From JTS-RE37 sp041743975 (GTDB taxonomy: Bacteria > Bacteroidota > Bacteroidia > Flavobacteriales > Flavobacteriaceae): DNA of 53,713 nt. The stretch lies in the NCBI GenBank assembly GCA_041743975.1, contig JBGTLT010000117.1, forward strand, positions 1 through 53,713, read 5' to 3'. This document shows, one piece after another, positions 35,069 through 43,687 of the stretch. Numbering within the stretch: position 1 is the first letter of the stretch; the number at the start of each line of letters is the position of its first letter. Made by a program: the position numbers and the translations under genes. The notes under the pieces are model-generated. The model worked only from the letters and a program-made list of their open reading frames with translations, searched no databases and was not told the DNA's origin.

Positions 35069-35076
35069 CAAAGGTA
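35069..35076 (-). promoter_or_regulatory. -7 promoter box for the plug gene; decides the start
   Basis: TACCTTTG on the minus strand, 19 nt before the ATG at 35049 and 1 nt before the alternative TTG. Confidence 0.5.
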
Positions 35077-35159
35077 AACAAAAAGCATACCGCACATAGT
35101 ACACTCGGCAGAATGCCTAAATTTCTGGTTAATAATTATGAAAACTTTTGATTAAGTGC

Positions 35160-35167
35160 TACTTTTG
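35160..35167 (+). promoter_or_regulatory. -7 promoter box for the nqr operon
   Basis: TACTTTTG with a 32-nt leader to the nqrA ATG; TATG exactly 19 nt upstream (35137-35140) could serve as a weak -33 element. Confidence 0.5.
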
Positions 35168-35199
35168 ACCCGTATTTTACAAATAAAGGTCTACACCAT

Positions 35200-36552
35200 A
35201 TGTCCAAAGACATCCGAATTAAAAAAGGCTTGAACATTAACCTGGTCGGAGCCGCGGAACATAGTACTTCCAAAGCCGTTTTAAGCAATGTTTACGCGAT
35301 AAATCTTCGGGATTTTCATGGCATTATCCCTAAAATGCTGCTAAAGCAAGGAGCCGAGGTTAAAACCGGGGAGGCGCTTTTCTATGACAAAAACCATCCT
35401 GCAATGATGTTTGTTTCCCCGGTAAGCGGGGAGCTGATTGAAATTGAAAGGGGTGCCAGGCGCCGCATTTTAAGTGTCAAGATCCTGGCTGATAAAGCAC
35501 AGGAGGACCTTAAAAACCCTGTTCTTAACCCTGAAACTGCTTCAAATCAGGATATCCGGGAATTTTTGCTGAAATCTGGATGTTGGCCTTTTATCATGCA
35601 ACGCCCCTATGATATCATTGCAGATCCCGATACCGCCCCGAAGGCGATCTTTATCTCAGGGTATACCACGGCCCCGTTGGCAGCAGATCTTGATTATATC
35701 CTGAAAGGGAAGGAGGCTGAATTACAGGCAGCCCTTACCGCTCTGGGTAAACTCACTCCCGGGAAGGTCCACGTTTCCATTGGCAAGACGGGGAATTCCC
35801 CTTTGGCCTCCATGCAGCATGTTGAATTGCATAGGATTTCCGGGCCGCATCCGGCCGGGTTGGTAGGGACACAAATCAACAAAATAAACCCTATAAACAA
35901 AGGGGAAAGGGTCTGGACCATAACCCCTCAGGACCTGGTGATCATCGGGGAGGCTTTGCTGACCGGAAAATTCAATCCCATGCGGACCATTGCCCTTGTT
36001 GGGTCGGTGGTGAAGTCACCAAAATATTATACTACCAGGATTGGGGCGGAAATCGCAACATTCCTGTATGCCAGCGGCGTAAACCTTGATAAATTCAGGG
36101 TGATCAACGGCGATGTCCTTACGGGTTCCAAAACGAATCAAAATGGGCATCTCGGGTTTTACAATGTAACTGTCACCGCCATTCCCGAAGGGGACGACTA
36201 CGAATTTTTCGGGTGGAATAAACCGATTTTTAACAAGATATCCGCAACCCGGGCACTGACATTTTCCTGGATGAACCCCAATAAGAAATACGACCTTACC
36301 ACCAATACCAATGGCGAACACAGGGCCTTTGTGTTAACCGGTTTGTATGAGGAAGTATTCCCGATGGACATCTATCCTTTGCAGTTGCTGAAAGCCTGTA
36401 TGGTAAAGGATTTGGATAATATGGAACAATTGGGGCTATACGAAGTGATCCCTGAAGATTTTTCATTGACTGAATTTATATGTATTTCCAAACAACCACA
36501 TCAACAGATCATCCGTGAAGGCCTGGATCTGCTTCATAAAGAAATAGGATAG
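35200..36552 (+). CDS. nqrA: Na+-translocating NADH:quinone reductase subunit A
   Basis: Peripheral cytoplasmic subunit of the sodium-pumping NADH dehydrogenase. 450 aa, normal. Seen: IKKGLNINLVGAAE at the N-terminus, KQGAEVKTGEALFYDKNHP (barrel-sandwich region), RPYDIIADPDTAPKAIFISGYTTAPLA, VHISGPHPAGLVGTQI-like segment HRISGPHPAGLVGTQINKINPINKGERVWTI, and the ALVGSVVKSPKYYTTRIG stretch. First of six contiguous nqr genes; nqrB follows after 2 bp. Confidence 0.97.
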   Translation: MSKDIRIKKGLNINLVGAAEHSTSKAVLSNVYAINLRDFHGIIPKMLLKQGAEVKTGEALFYDKNHPAMMFVSPVSGELIEIERGARRRILSVKILADKAQEDLKNPVLNPETASNQDIREFLLKSGCWPFIMQRPYDIIADPDTAPKAIFISGYTTAPLAADLDYILKGKEAELQAALTALGKLTPGKVHVSIGKTGNSPLASMQHVELHRISGPHPAGLVGTQINKINPINKGERVWTITPQDLVIIGEALLTGKFNPMRTIALVGSVVKSPKYYTTRIGAEIATFLYASGVNLDKFRVINGDVLTGSKTNQNGHLGFYNVTVTAIPEGDDYEFFGWNKPIFNKISATRALTFSWMNPNKKYDLTTNTNGEHRAFVLTGLYEEVFPMDIYPLQLLKACMVKDLDNMEQLGLYEVIPEDFSLTEFICISKQPHQQIIREGLDLLHKEIG

Positions 36553-36554
36553 AG

Positions 36555-37823
36555 ATGAGTGACAAGAGATTGACATTTAAGAAGAGATTGCATATCCTGA
36601 AGCACCACTACAGGGATAAAAAATTAGCACCTGCATTCAATGCGCTGCATACCTTTTTGTACACGCCCAATGAAACGACGCATTCCGGTTCTCATGTGCG
36701 GGCGGCGGACGATCTGAAACGGACCATGAATACGGTGATCATGGCGCTGATCCCAGTCCTGATATTCTCCTTTTTCAATACAGGATATCAATATTATTCC
36801 GCCATCAACGGATTCCCGCAGGAATTCTCGCTTTGGGATAATTTCCTGACCTGGGATAATTTCTGGCTGGGTTTTATCCAGGTTATGCCGTTGGTCATTG
36901 TCTCCTATGGCGTAGGCCTGCTGGTGGAGTTTATTTTTGCAGTCATAAAAGGGCATGAAGTGGAAGAGGGATACCTGGTGACAGGCATGCTGGTTCCCCT
37001 GATCCTGCCGGTTGATACCCCTCTTTGGATGTTGGCCGTTGCCGTGGTCTTCGGTGTAGTGATCGGAAAAGAGGTATTTGGCGGTACGGGAATGAACATC
37101 CTGAACCCGGCCCTTACCATCCGTGCATTCCTGTTCTTCGCCTATCCTACCTGGATGAGCGGGGACAAAGTTTGGGTACACGGCGCTGTGGAGCGGGCAG
37201 GTACCCCGGATGCCATTTCCGGGGAGACCGTCCTGGGTTACCTGGCTCAAAACGGGGAAGCTGGATTCTCAGTATCTGATATGTTCTTTGGGTTTATCCC
37301 GGGTTCGGTTGGGGAAACCTCTACCTTCCTGATACTCCTGGGGGGACTGTTCCTTGTTTTCAGCAAAATAGCAAGCTGGCGGATTATGGTCAGTGCGGTC
37401 CTTGGCGCGCTTGCCATGGGACTGATCTTTAACGGCATCGTGGACCAGGGCTGGATACAGGAAAGCAGTAAATTTTATGCCCTGATGAGTTTTGATTTCT
37501 GGAAACACCTCATTGCTGGCGGGCTGGCCTTTGGTATCGTATACATGGCCACCGATCCTGTAACGGGATCCCAGACAAACAGGGGCAAATGGATCTATGG
37601 GTTTCTCATCGGATTCATTTCCGTTATGATAAGGGTATTCAACCCTGCTTATCCGGAGGGTGTATTCCTTGCGATATTGCTGATGAATGTCTTTGCCCCT
37701 ACCATTGACCATTACGTCATCCGCGGCAATATCAACCGAAGGATGAAACGATTGAAGCATGCCACCGTAGTGCCTAAGACCACCGGGGGAAAAGCGGAAG
37801 AATTAAAAGCAGAAAGGGTTTAA
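36555..37823 (+). CDS. nqrB: Na+-translocating NADH:quinone reductase subunit B
   Basis: Membrane subunit with covalently bound FMN and riboflavin; part of the Na+ path and quinone site. 422 aa, about ten membrane segments. The FMN-attachment Thr is T225 in ISGETVLGY (SGxT motif). Conserved GGTGMNILNPALTIRAF and YMATDPVTGSQTNRGKWIYG are present. The covalent FMN must be added by ApbE, encoded downstream. Overlaps nothing; 2-bp gaps on both sides. Confidence 0.97.
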   Translation: MSDKRLTFKKRLHILKHHYRDKKLAPAFNALHTFLYTPNETTHSGSHVRAADDLKRTMNTVIMALIPVLIFSFFNTGYQYYSAINGFPQEFSLWDNFLTWDNFWLGFIQVMPLVIVSYGVGLLVEFIFAVIKGHEVEEGYLVTGMLVPLILPVDTPLWMLAVAVVFGVVIGKEVFGGTGMNILNPALTIRAFLFFAYPTWMSGDKVWVHGAVERAGTPDAISGETVLGYLAQNGEAGFSVSDMFFGFIPGSVGETSTFLILLGGLFLVFSKIASWRIMVSAVLGALAMGLIFNGIVDQGWIQESSKFYALMSFDFWKHLIAGGLAFGIVYMATDPVTGSQTNRGKWIYGFLIGFISVMIRVFNPAYPEGVFLAILLMNVFAPTIDHYVIRGNINRRMKRLKHATVVPKTTGGKAEELKAERV

Positions 37824-37825
37824 TC

Positions 37826-38575
37826 ATGGCGATAAATACAGATAAAAACATATACACTGTGGTCTTTGCGGTCCTTATGGTTGTGGTCGTGGGTTCCATA
37901 CTTGCCTTTGTGGCTTCAGGCCTCGATGGACGGATCAGGGAGAACCAGCGGTTTGAGAAGCAGCAGAATATCCTGTACGCCATGGGTGTCCATGAAAACG
38001 AGGACGAAGGCAACGTCAACTTTGTGCCTACAGACAAAGTGGAAGCGGAATTTTCCAAATACATTACGGAACAGCTCATCATTGAAGGGGATCAGATCAC
38101 CAGTGATGATGAAGCCTACCTCATAGACCTTAAAAAGCAGAAGTCCCTGGCAAAAGCGGGAAAGACACCCAAATTGCCGCTTTTTATCGGAGAGAAGGAT
38201 GGCCTGAAATACTATATCATTCCCATGTACGGCCAGGGGTTATGGGACGCAATCTGGGGGTTCATAGCCCTGGATGACCAGCTGGTGGTACAGGGCGTAT
38301 ATTTTGACCATAAAGGGGAAACCCCCGGCCTGGGCTCCAATATCAAACAGCGGTATTTTATGGATGATTTTACCGGGGAATATATCCTTGATGACACCCG
38401 CTATGCCGGGATAAACGTAGCCAAAGGAAATAATGACCCCCTTAACAAGATCAAGGACGATAATGAAGTGGATGCCCTGGCAGGTGCCACCATCACAGGT
38501 AACGGGGTAAGCGCTATGATCAGGGAAAGCGTAAACCTGTATAAAGGCTATCTAGAAACCATCAGAGCTAAATAA
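37826..38575 (+). CDS. nqrC: Na+-translocating NADH:quinone reductase subunit C
   Basis: Single-span periplasmic subunit carrying covalent FMN. 249 aa. Membrane anchor at ~11-31 (VVFAVLMVVVVGSILAFVA). FMN-binding domain ~120-240 with GQGLWDAIWGFIALD, HKGETPGLGSNI and the flavinylation motif DALAGATITGNG with T222. Immediately followed by nqrD. Confidence 0.97.
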   Translation: MAINTDKNIYTVVFAVLMVVVVGSILAFVASGLDGRIRENQRFEKQQNILYAMGVHENEDEGNVNFVPTDKVEAEFSKYITEQLIIEGDQITSDDEAYLIDLKKQKSLAKAGKTPKLPLFIGEKDGLKYYIIPMYGQGLWDAIWGFIALDDQLVVQGVYFDHKGETPGLGSNIKQRYFMDDFTGEYILDDTRYAGINVAKGNNDPLNKIKDDNEVDALAGATITGNGVSAMIRESVNLYKGYLETIRAK

Positions 38576-38576
38576 T

Positions 38577-39224
38577 ATGGCACTACTTTCAAAAAAAGAT
38601 TCAAATCTCATACTCGATCCCCTGGCGGACAACAACCCTATTACCATCCAGGTGCTGGGTATTTGTTCGGCCCTGGCAATTACCGCAGAATTAAAAGCGT
38701 CCGTGGTAATGGCCTTCTCGGTTATTTTTGTACTGGGCATGGGCAACGTGGCCATCTCCCTGCTGCGGAACATCATCCCTTCCAAGATCCGAATCATCGT
38801 ACAGTTGATCGTTGTCGCTACCCTGGTGATCATTGTGGACCAGATTCTGAAAGCTTTTGCCTATGAGCTGAGTAAAACCCTGGCGGTATTTGTTGGGTTG
38901 ATCATCACAAACTGTATTATCATGGGACGTTTTGAGGCTTTTGCCCTTGGAAATGGCCCGTGGCGGTCATTCCTGGATGGTGTTGGAAATGCCATGGGAT
39001 ACGGTGTCATTCTGGTAGTCGTGGGCTTTTTCCGGGAGTTGCTGGGTTCCGGTACCTTGTTTGGCTTCCCGGTATTGGGGAACCCCATTGAAAAAACCGG
39101 CTTATATTCCACCGGCTATGAAAATAACGGATTCATGATCATCCCTCCGGCAGCCCTTATTGTGGTTGGTATTATCATCTGGATCCAACGCTCCCGCAAC
39201 AGGGCGTTAATTGAAGAAAATTAA
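38577..39224 (+). CDS. nqrD: Na+-translocating NADH:quinone reductase subunit D
   Basis: Integral membrane subunit, 215 aa, six predicted spans. Cys30 (VLGICSALA) and Cys113 (IITNCIIMGRFEAFA) are at the positions that, with NqrE cysteines, hold the intramembrane iron centre. Also NGPWRSFLDGVGNAMGYG. ATG lies 1 nt after the nqrC stop. Confidence 0.97.
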   Translation: MALLSKKDSNLILDPLADNNPITIQVLGICSALAITAELKASVVMAFSVIFVLGMGNVAISLLRNIIPSKIRIIVQLIVVATLVIIVDQILKAFAYELSKTLAVFVGLIITNCIIMGRFEAFALGNGPWRSFLDGVGNAMGYGVILVVVGFFRELLGSGTLFGFPVLGNPIEKTGLYSTGYENNGFMIIPPAALIVVGIIIWIQRSRNRALIEEN

Positions 39225-39244
39225 TTAGCGGTAATACTGGACTT

Positions 39245-39997
39245 ATGTTAGAGCATGTAGAATTATTCTTTAAATCGATCTTTATCGACAATATGGTATT
39301 CGCCGTTTTCCTCGGGATGTGCTCCTTTCTGGCCGTCTCCAAAAAAGTGGCGACTGCCGTTGGCCTCGGCGCGGCTGTTATATTCGTACTGGCCGTAACG
39401 GTTCCCCTGAACTGGTTACTCGACACTTATTTGCTCCAGGATGGTGCATTGTCATGGCTGGGTCCGGAATATGCTGATTACAACCTCAGCTTTTTATCAT
39501 TCATATTGTTTATAGCCACCATTGCCACTATGGTACAGCTGGTGGAAATTGTGGTAGAAAAATTTTCTCCCGCACTGTATAATTCCCTGGGGATCTTCCT
39601 GCCCCTGATAGCGGTGAACTGTGCTATCCTTGGAGGTTCACTCTTTATGCAGGCACGCGAAATCCCCACCCTGGGACTTGCCTTCAATTATGGGGTCAGT
39701 TCCGGTATTGGATGGTTCCTGGCTATCCTTGCAGTAGCAGCCATCCGGGAAAAAATCAGGTATTCCAATGTCCCTCCCCCTTTGAGAGGCCTTGGTATAA
39801 CCTTTATTATCACCGGATTGATGGGTATAGGCTTCCAGAGTTTTGGGGGGATGCTCACCGGCGGGGATGAAGCCCCGGCCCCGGTTGAGGTCACTACAGC
39901 CCAAAAGGAGGCAAAGGATAAAAAAGAGAAGGAACTCAAAGAAGATATTGATACGGAAACCGTTTCTTATCACAGTGCAATAAACGACCAAAAATGA
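39245..39997 (+). CDS. nqrE: Na+-translocating NADH:quinone reductase subunit E, with C-terminal extension
   Basis: Membrane subunit homologous to NqrD. Cys26 (FLGMCSFLA) and Cys126 (IAVNCAILGG) complete the iron ligand set. The enzyme core ends at about residue 203 (GFQSFGGML), which is the usual C-terminus; here 47 more residues follow, charged and disordered-looking (TTAQKEAKDKKEKELKEDID). The stop overlaps the nqrF ATG by 4 bp (ATGA). Confidence 0.97.
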   Translation: MLEHVELFFKSIFIDNMVFAVFLGMCSFLAVSKKVATAVGLGAAVIFVLAVTVPLNWLLDTYLLQDGALSWLGPEYADYNLSFLSFILFIATIATMVQLVEIVVEKFSPALYNSLGIFLPLIAVNCAILGGSLFMQAREIPTLGLAFNYGVSSGIGWFLAILAVAAIREKIRYSNVPPPLRGLGITFIITGLMGIGFQSFGGMLTGGDEAPAPVEVTTAQKEAKDKKEKELKEDIDTETVSYHSAINDQK

Positions 39998-41301
39998 TAT
40001 TAGCTGCAAGCACCCTTGGCACAATAATTATTACAGTAATTGCCTTCCTCATATTGTTATTGCTTCTGGTGGCACTGCTGTTGTTTACCAAAGAAAAACT
40101 ATCCCCCTCCGGCCCGGTTACCATCACCATCAACGGCGAAAAGGAGATCCAGGTAGGATCGGGTAATTCCCTGCTGTCTACGCTGGGGAACCAGAAAATT
40201 TTCCTGCCATCTGCCTGTGGAGGCGGTGGGACTTGTATCCAATGCGAATGCCATGTGCTTTCGGGTGGTGGTGAAGCATTGCCAACAGAGACTCCCCATT
40301 TTTCCAAAAGGGAGTTGAATGAAGGAGCCAGGCTGGCATGCCAGGTAAAGGTGAAGCAGGATATGGAAATAACCATACCGGAAGAGGTCTTTGGTATAAA
40401 GAAATGGGATGGCACCGTTTTACGGAATTACAACGTGGCCTCATTTATAAAGGAATTTGTGATTGAAATCCCGGAGGATATGCATTACAAGGCCGGCGGT
40501 TATATCCAGATCGAGATCCCCCCTTGTGAAATAAAATACTCGGACATGGATATCACGGCACATCCGAAGGAACACGAAACCCCGGATAAATTCCAGGCAG
40601 AATGGGACAAATTCAACCTTTGGCCATTGGTGATGAAGAACCAGGAAACTGTTGAGCGGGCCTATTCAATGGCTTCCTTTCCGGCAGAAGGCCGGGAGAT
40701 AATGTTGAATGTCCGGATTGCGACCCCTCCCTGGGACCGCTCCATAAATGGCTGGATGGCCGTTAATCCCGGGATTGCATCCTCTTATATCTTTGCCCAG
40801 AAACCAGGGGATAAAGTCGTGATATCCGGGCCTTACGGGGAATTCTTTATCAATGAGTCAGACTCCGAGATGCTTTACGTGGGCGGTGGTGCCGGAATGG
40901 CCCCCATGCGTTCCCATTTGTACCATCTTTTCCAGACGCTGCAGACCAACAGGAAAGTTTCCTACTGGTATGGCGGCCGTTCCAAACGGGAATTATTCTA
41001 CATAGACCATTTTAAAAAGCTGGAGGCGGAATTCCCGAACTTCAAGTTCTATATGGCCCTTTCAGAACCCCTGGAGGAAGATAACTGGAAGGTTAAGGAA
41101 AACCTTGATGCGCCCGGTGATGGGTTTATCGGTTTTATCCACAACTGTGTGATCGATAATTATTTGTCCAAACACGAGTCGCCCGAAGATATTGAACTTT
41201 ATTTTTGCGGCCCCCCACTGATGAACAAAGCGGTGCAAAAAATGGGAGAGGACTATGGAATTCCGGATGAACACATCAGGTTCGATGATTTCGGCGGGTA
41301 G
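39994..41301 (+). CDS. nqrF: Na+-translocating NADH:quinone reductase subunit F
   Basis: NADH-oxidising entry subunit. 435 aa. N-terminal membrane anchor (~8-31); 2Fe-2S domain with ligands C75, C81, C84 and C116 in the normal C-x5-C-x2-C-x31-C spacing; FAD-binding RAYSMASFP (~228); NADH-binding YVGGGAGMAPMRSH (~297) and LYFCGPPLMNKAVQKM near the end. Ferredoxin-NADP reductase-like fold. Ends the six-gene nqr run; a terminator follows. Confidence 0.97.
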   Translation: MILAASTLGTIIITVIAFLILLLLLVALLLFTKEKLSPSGPVTITINGEKEIQVGSGNSLLSTLGNQKIFLPSACGGGGTCIQCECHVLSGGGEALPTETPHFSKRELNEGARLACQVKVKQDMEITIPEEVFGIKKWDGTVLRNYNVASFIKEFVIEIPEDMHYKAGGYIQIEIPPCEIKYSDMDITAHPKEHETPDKFQAEWDKFNLWPLVMKNQETVERAYSMASFPAEGREIMLNVRIATPPWDRSINGWMAVNPGIASSYIFAQKPGDKVVISGPYGEFFINESDSEMLYVGGGAGMAPMRSHLYHLFQTLQTNRKVSYWYGGRSKRELFYIDHFKKLEAEFPNFKFYMALSEPLEEDNWKVKENLDAPGDGFIGFIHNCVIDNYLSKHESPEDIELYFCGPPLMNKAVQKMGEDYGIPDEHIRFDDFGG

Positions 41302-41333
41302 GATGCTCCGGGAGCAATTGGAATAATTAAAAG

Positions 41334-41358
41334 CCGATATCTAACATGTCGGTTTTTT
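41334..41358 (+). terminator. Rho-independent terminator after nqrF
   Basis: Imperfect 7-bp stem CCGATAT / ATGTCGG (one G-T pair), 5-nt loop, then TTTTTT. It may separate nqrA-F from the next two genes, although no good -7 box was seen before those. Confidence 0.7.
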
Positions 41359-41375
41359 GTTCTAAATAACGTGTT

Positions 41376-41732
41376 ATGAAGGCATTATCCGATCAGGAAC
41401 TACATAACCTGGCAATGAATATTGTGGGAAGGGAGCTGGACGCTGCAGGTTACGAATTCCTGGGTGTGAACAGCAAACCGAAGCGGAATCCCCAGTTTGT
41501 GTGCCTGAAGGATAAGGTTGTGCACTTTATTGTGGTCCGGTTTATTCCACATCCGGACAATCCCAGGACCTATGATCAAAAAATACTGGAGAAGGTCAGG
41601 GAGCACGCACTTAAATTTGAGGCCACAACCCACTATGCCGGAGTAGGCTTGTACAATGCGACAGACAGGGCCCTGCCCGTGATGCTGAACGAACCCTATC
41701 TGGTGGATTACCAGGGGTTACTTGAAATTTAA
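41376..41732 (+). CDS. Conserved Nqr-locus protein of unknown function, 118 aa
   Basis: Soluble alpha/beta protein without signal peptide or membrane segment. Begins MKALSDQELHNLAMNIVGRE and contains NPQFVCLKDKVVHFIVVRF and EATTHYAGVGLYNATDRALP. I recall similar flavobacterial proteins being named as an NqrF subunit, which this is not: it has no Fe-S, FAD or NADH motif. The pattern helix, GYEFLG, strand, strand, helix recalls nuclease-like folds, but no catalytic triad was identified. Position between nqrF and apbE, 8 bp before apbE, suggests a role in assembly or control of Nqr (inference). Confidence 0.8.
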   Translation: MKALSDQELHNLAMNIVGRELDAAGYEFLGVNSKPKRNPQFVCLKDKVVHFIVVRFIPHPDNPRTYDQKILEKVREHALKFEATTHYAGVGLYNATDRALPVMLNEPYLVDYQGLLEI

Positions 41733-41740
41733 CATTAGAA

Positions 41741-42748
41741 ATGAAAGGGATCATTGGTATTATTGGCAGTATGGTGCTACTCGCATGCGGGGATGGAGAT
41801 TCACTTCATGTACGAAACTTCCTCAATGGGGCTGCCCTTGGAACTACATATAACATCACCTACCTGGGTCCCGGGGAACTCGATTTACAGGAGGAAATCG
41901 ATTCTGTTTTTGCCGCTGTCAACCAATCGATGTCCACCTATATCCCTCAATCCGACATATCCCGTATCAATTCGGGCGATACCACGGTTATGGTGGATAA
42001 AATGTTCCGGGAGGTTTTTGAACTCTCCAGGGAAGTTCATCGGGCCACAGACGGGGCGTTTGACCCTACCGTAGGGGTCCTTGTGAATGCCTGGGGCTTC
42101 GGGCCCGGGAAGTCAATTGAACTGGACAGTGCCAAAGTGGACAGCCTGTTGAAATATGTAGGGTTCCACAAAGTGATGTTGACAGCCGATGATAAAGTGG
42201 TGAAACAGGACCCTCATATAGAATTTGATTTCAACGCTATCGCCAAGGGGTATGCCATAGACCGCCTGGGGGTCATGCTCACCCAACGGGGTGTTACGGA
42301 TTACCTGGTGGAAGTAGGGGGGGAGGTCCTCGCAAATGGCGAAAACAGGATTAAGGAAAAACCATGGGTAGTTGGGGTGGAGGAACCCCTGGCCCGGGAG
42401 GGCAGGGAATTGAAAACCAGGTTGCGGTTACAGGACCGCGCCCTGGCCTCCTCGGGTAACTATCGGAAATTCCGCATAGATCCGGACACCGGCAAAAAGT
42501 TTGTGCATACCATAGACCCGAAGACCGGTTACACCAGGGACGCCAGGGTTTTGGGAGCCAGTGTAATCGCTGCCGAATGTGCAACCGCCGATGCCTATGC
42601 AACCGCATTCATGGTTATGGACCTGGAGGAGTCCCGGAAGTTCCTGGAAAACCGGACCGACCTGGAAGCCTACATAGTATATCTGGATGAAAAGGGGGAA
42701 GAAAGTGTCTTTATGACCCCAGGATTCCAATCATTGATATTGGAGTGA
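41741..42748 (+). CDS. apbE: FAD:protein FMN transferase, lipoprotein
   Basis: Transfers FMN from FAD to Thr of NqrB and NqrC, in the periplasm. 335 aa. Lipoprotein signal MKGIIGIIGSMVLLAC. Seen: MSTYIPQSDISRINS, the FDPTVGVLVNAWGFGP block, DFNAIAKGYAIDRLG, VEVGGEVLANG, and FVHTIDPKTGYTRDARVLGASVIAAECATADAYATAF with the Mg2+-binding and catalytic residues of the family. Directly after the Nqr genes, whose maturation needs it. 27 bp downstream lies the end of the convergent methyltransferase gene. Confidence 0.96.
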   Translation: MKGIIGIIGSMVLLACGDGDSLHVRNFLNGAALGTTYNITYLGPGELDLQEEIDSVFAAVNQSMSTYIPQSDISRINSGDTTVMVDKMFREVFELSREVHRATDGAFDPTVGVLVNAWGFGPGKSIELDSAKVDSLLKYVGFHKVMLTADDKVVKQDPHIEFDFNAIAKGYAIDRLGVMLTQRGVTDYLVEVGGEVLANGENRIKEKPWVVGVEEPLAREGRELKTRLRLQDRALASSGNYRKFRIDPDTGKKFVHTIDPKTGYTRDARVLGASVIAAECATADAYATAFMVMDLEESRKFLENRTDLEAYIVYLDEKGEESVFMTPGFQSLILE

Positions 42749-42775
42749 TTGGTGGCAGCGGGCAACCTCTTCCTA

Positions 42776-43543
42776 TCATTCCCTGGTCACTACCGGGATG
42801 ATCTCCCCTTTTGCCAGCCTGTATTTATCCACTTCGCTGTCTGGCCAGCCGGCCGTATAATCCACAGCCTCCACAGAGAAGCCGATGGCTTTTAGTTTAT
42901 CAAAGTAGTCCCTGCCATAAATGCGTACATGGTCATACTGGCCGAAGACCTCACCCCTTTCTTTTTCCCCTGTTATGGAATCATCCTCGAATGTCCGGGC
43001 CCTGTTCATATCCTGGGGGATTTGCAGGATGCCCCAGCCTCCCTTTTTCAGCACCCTGTATAGTTCCCGCATCGCTGTGGTATCATCCGGGATGTGTTCC
43101 AGTACGTGGTTGCACAGGATAACATCCATGGACTGGTCTTCGAAGGGCAATGCACAGATATCAGCTTTTACATCCGCGAGGGGGGAATTGAGGTCGGTGG
43201 TGATGTACTCCAGGTTCTTTAGGTTCCGGAACCTTTTGTAAAAGGCTTGCTCGGGCGCAAAATGCAGCACTTTGTAAGGGGCGGTGAAAAAATCGGTTTC
43301 CCGGCACAGGTATAGCCAAAGCAACCGGTGCCTTTCGAGGGAGAGGGTAGAAGGGGAGAGTACATTTTCCCGTGGGTTTTCATAACCATATGGCAGGAAT
43401 CCCCTGAACTTCCGTCCATCTATGGGATCAACATACCTATCGCCCCGCATCAGGAATGCCAGCGCCGGCCTTAAAGGGTAGCTCAATTTTATCAGCCAGG
43501 GCCTGGGAATGATATTGAGGAAAAATTTAAAGAGACGCTTCAT
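42776..43543 (-). CDS. Class I SAM-dependent methyltransferase
   Basis: 255 aa, no signal peptide. SAM-binding fold: VLHFAPEQAF (motif I variant), EYITTDLNSPLADVKADI (motif II), LPFEDQSMDVILCNHVLEHIPDDTTAMRELYRVLKKGGWGILQIP (motifs III-IV). N-terminal ~70 residues include PRPWLIKLSYPLRPALAFLMRGDRYVDPIDGRKFRGF, resembling glycan/lipid-modifying methyltransferases of Bacteroidota. Substrate unknown. On the same strand as map, 144 bp downstream of it. Confidence 0.87.
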   Translation of the reverse strand: MKRLFKFFLNIIPRPWLIKLSYPLRPALAFLMRGDRYVDPIDGRKFRGFLPYGYENPRENVLSPSTLSLERHRLLWLYLCRETDFFTAPYKVLHFAPEQAFYKRFRNLKNLEYITTDLNSPLADVKADICALPFEDQSMDVILCNHVLEHIPDDTTAMRELYRVLKKGGWGILQIPQDMNRARTFEDDSITGEKERGEVFGQYDHVRIYGRDYFDKLKAIGFSVEAVDYTAGWPDSEVDKYRLAKGEIIPVVTRE

Positions 43544-43687
43544 GTAGCGGGGGGGTCATCATTGTGGTTGCAGGTCAGAATTGAAATGAATGGGGTATTT
43601 CGGGGTGGGGGAATGTATAAGACATGAGTATCGATGAATGCAAAATACGGAATTAACCATTGTCAATTGCCATCTGCCGGAAAATCG

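Noticed and set aside
36624..37250. 208-aa minus-strand frame
   Set aside because: Shadow of nqrB.
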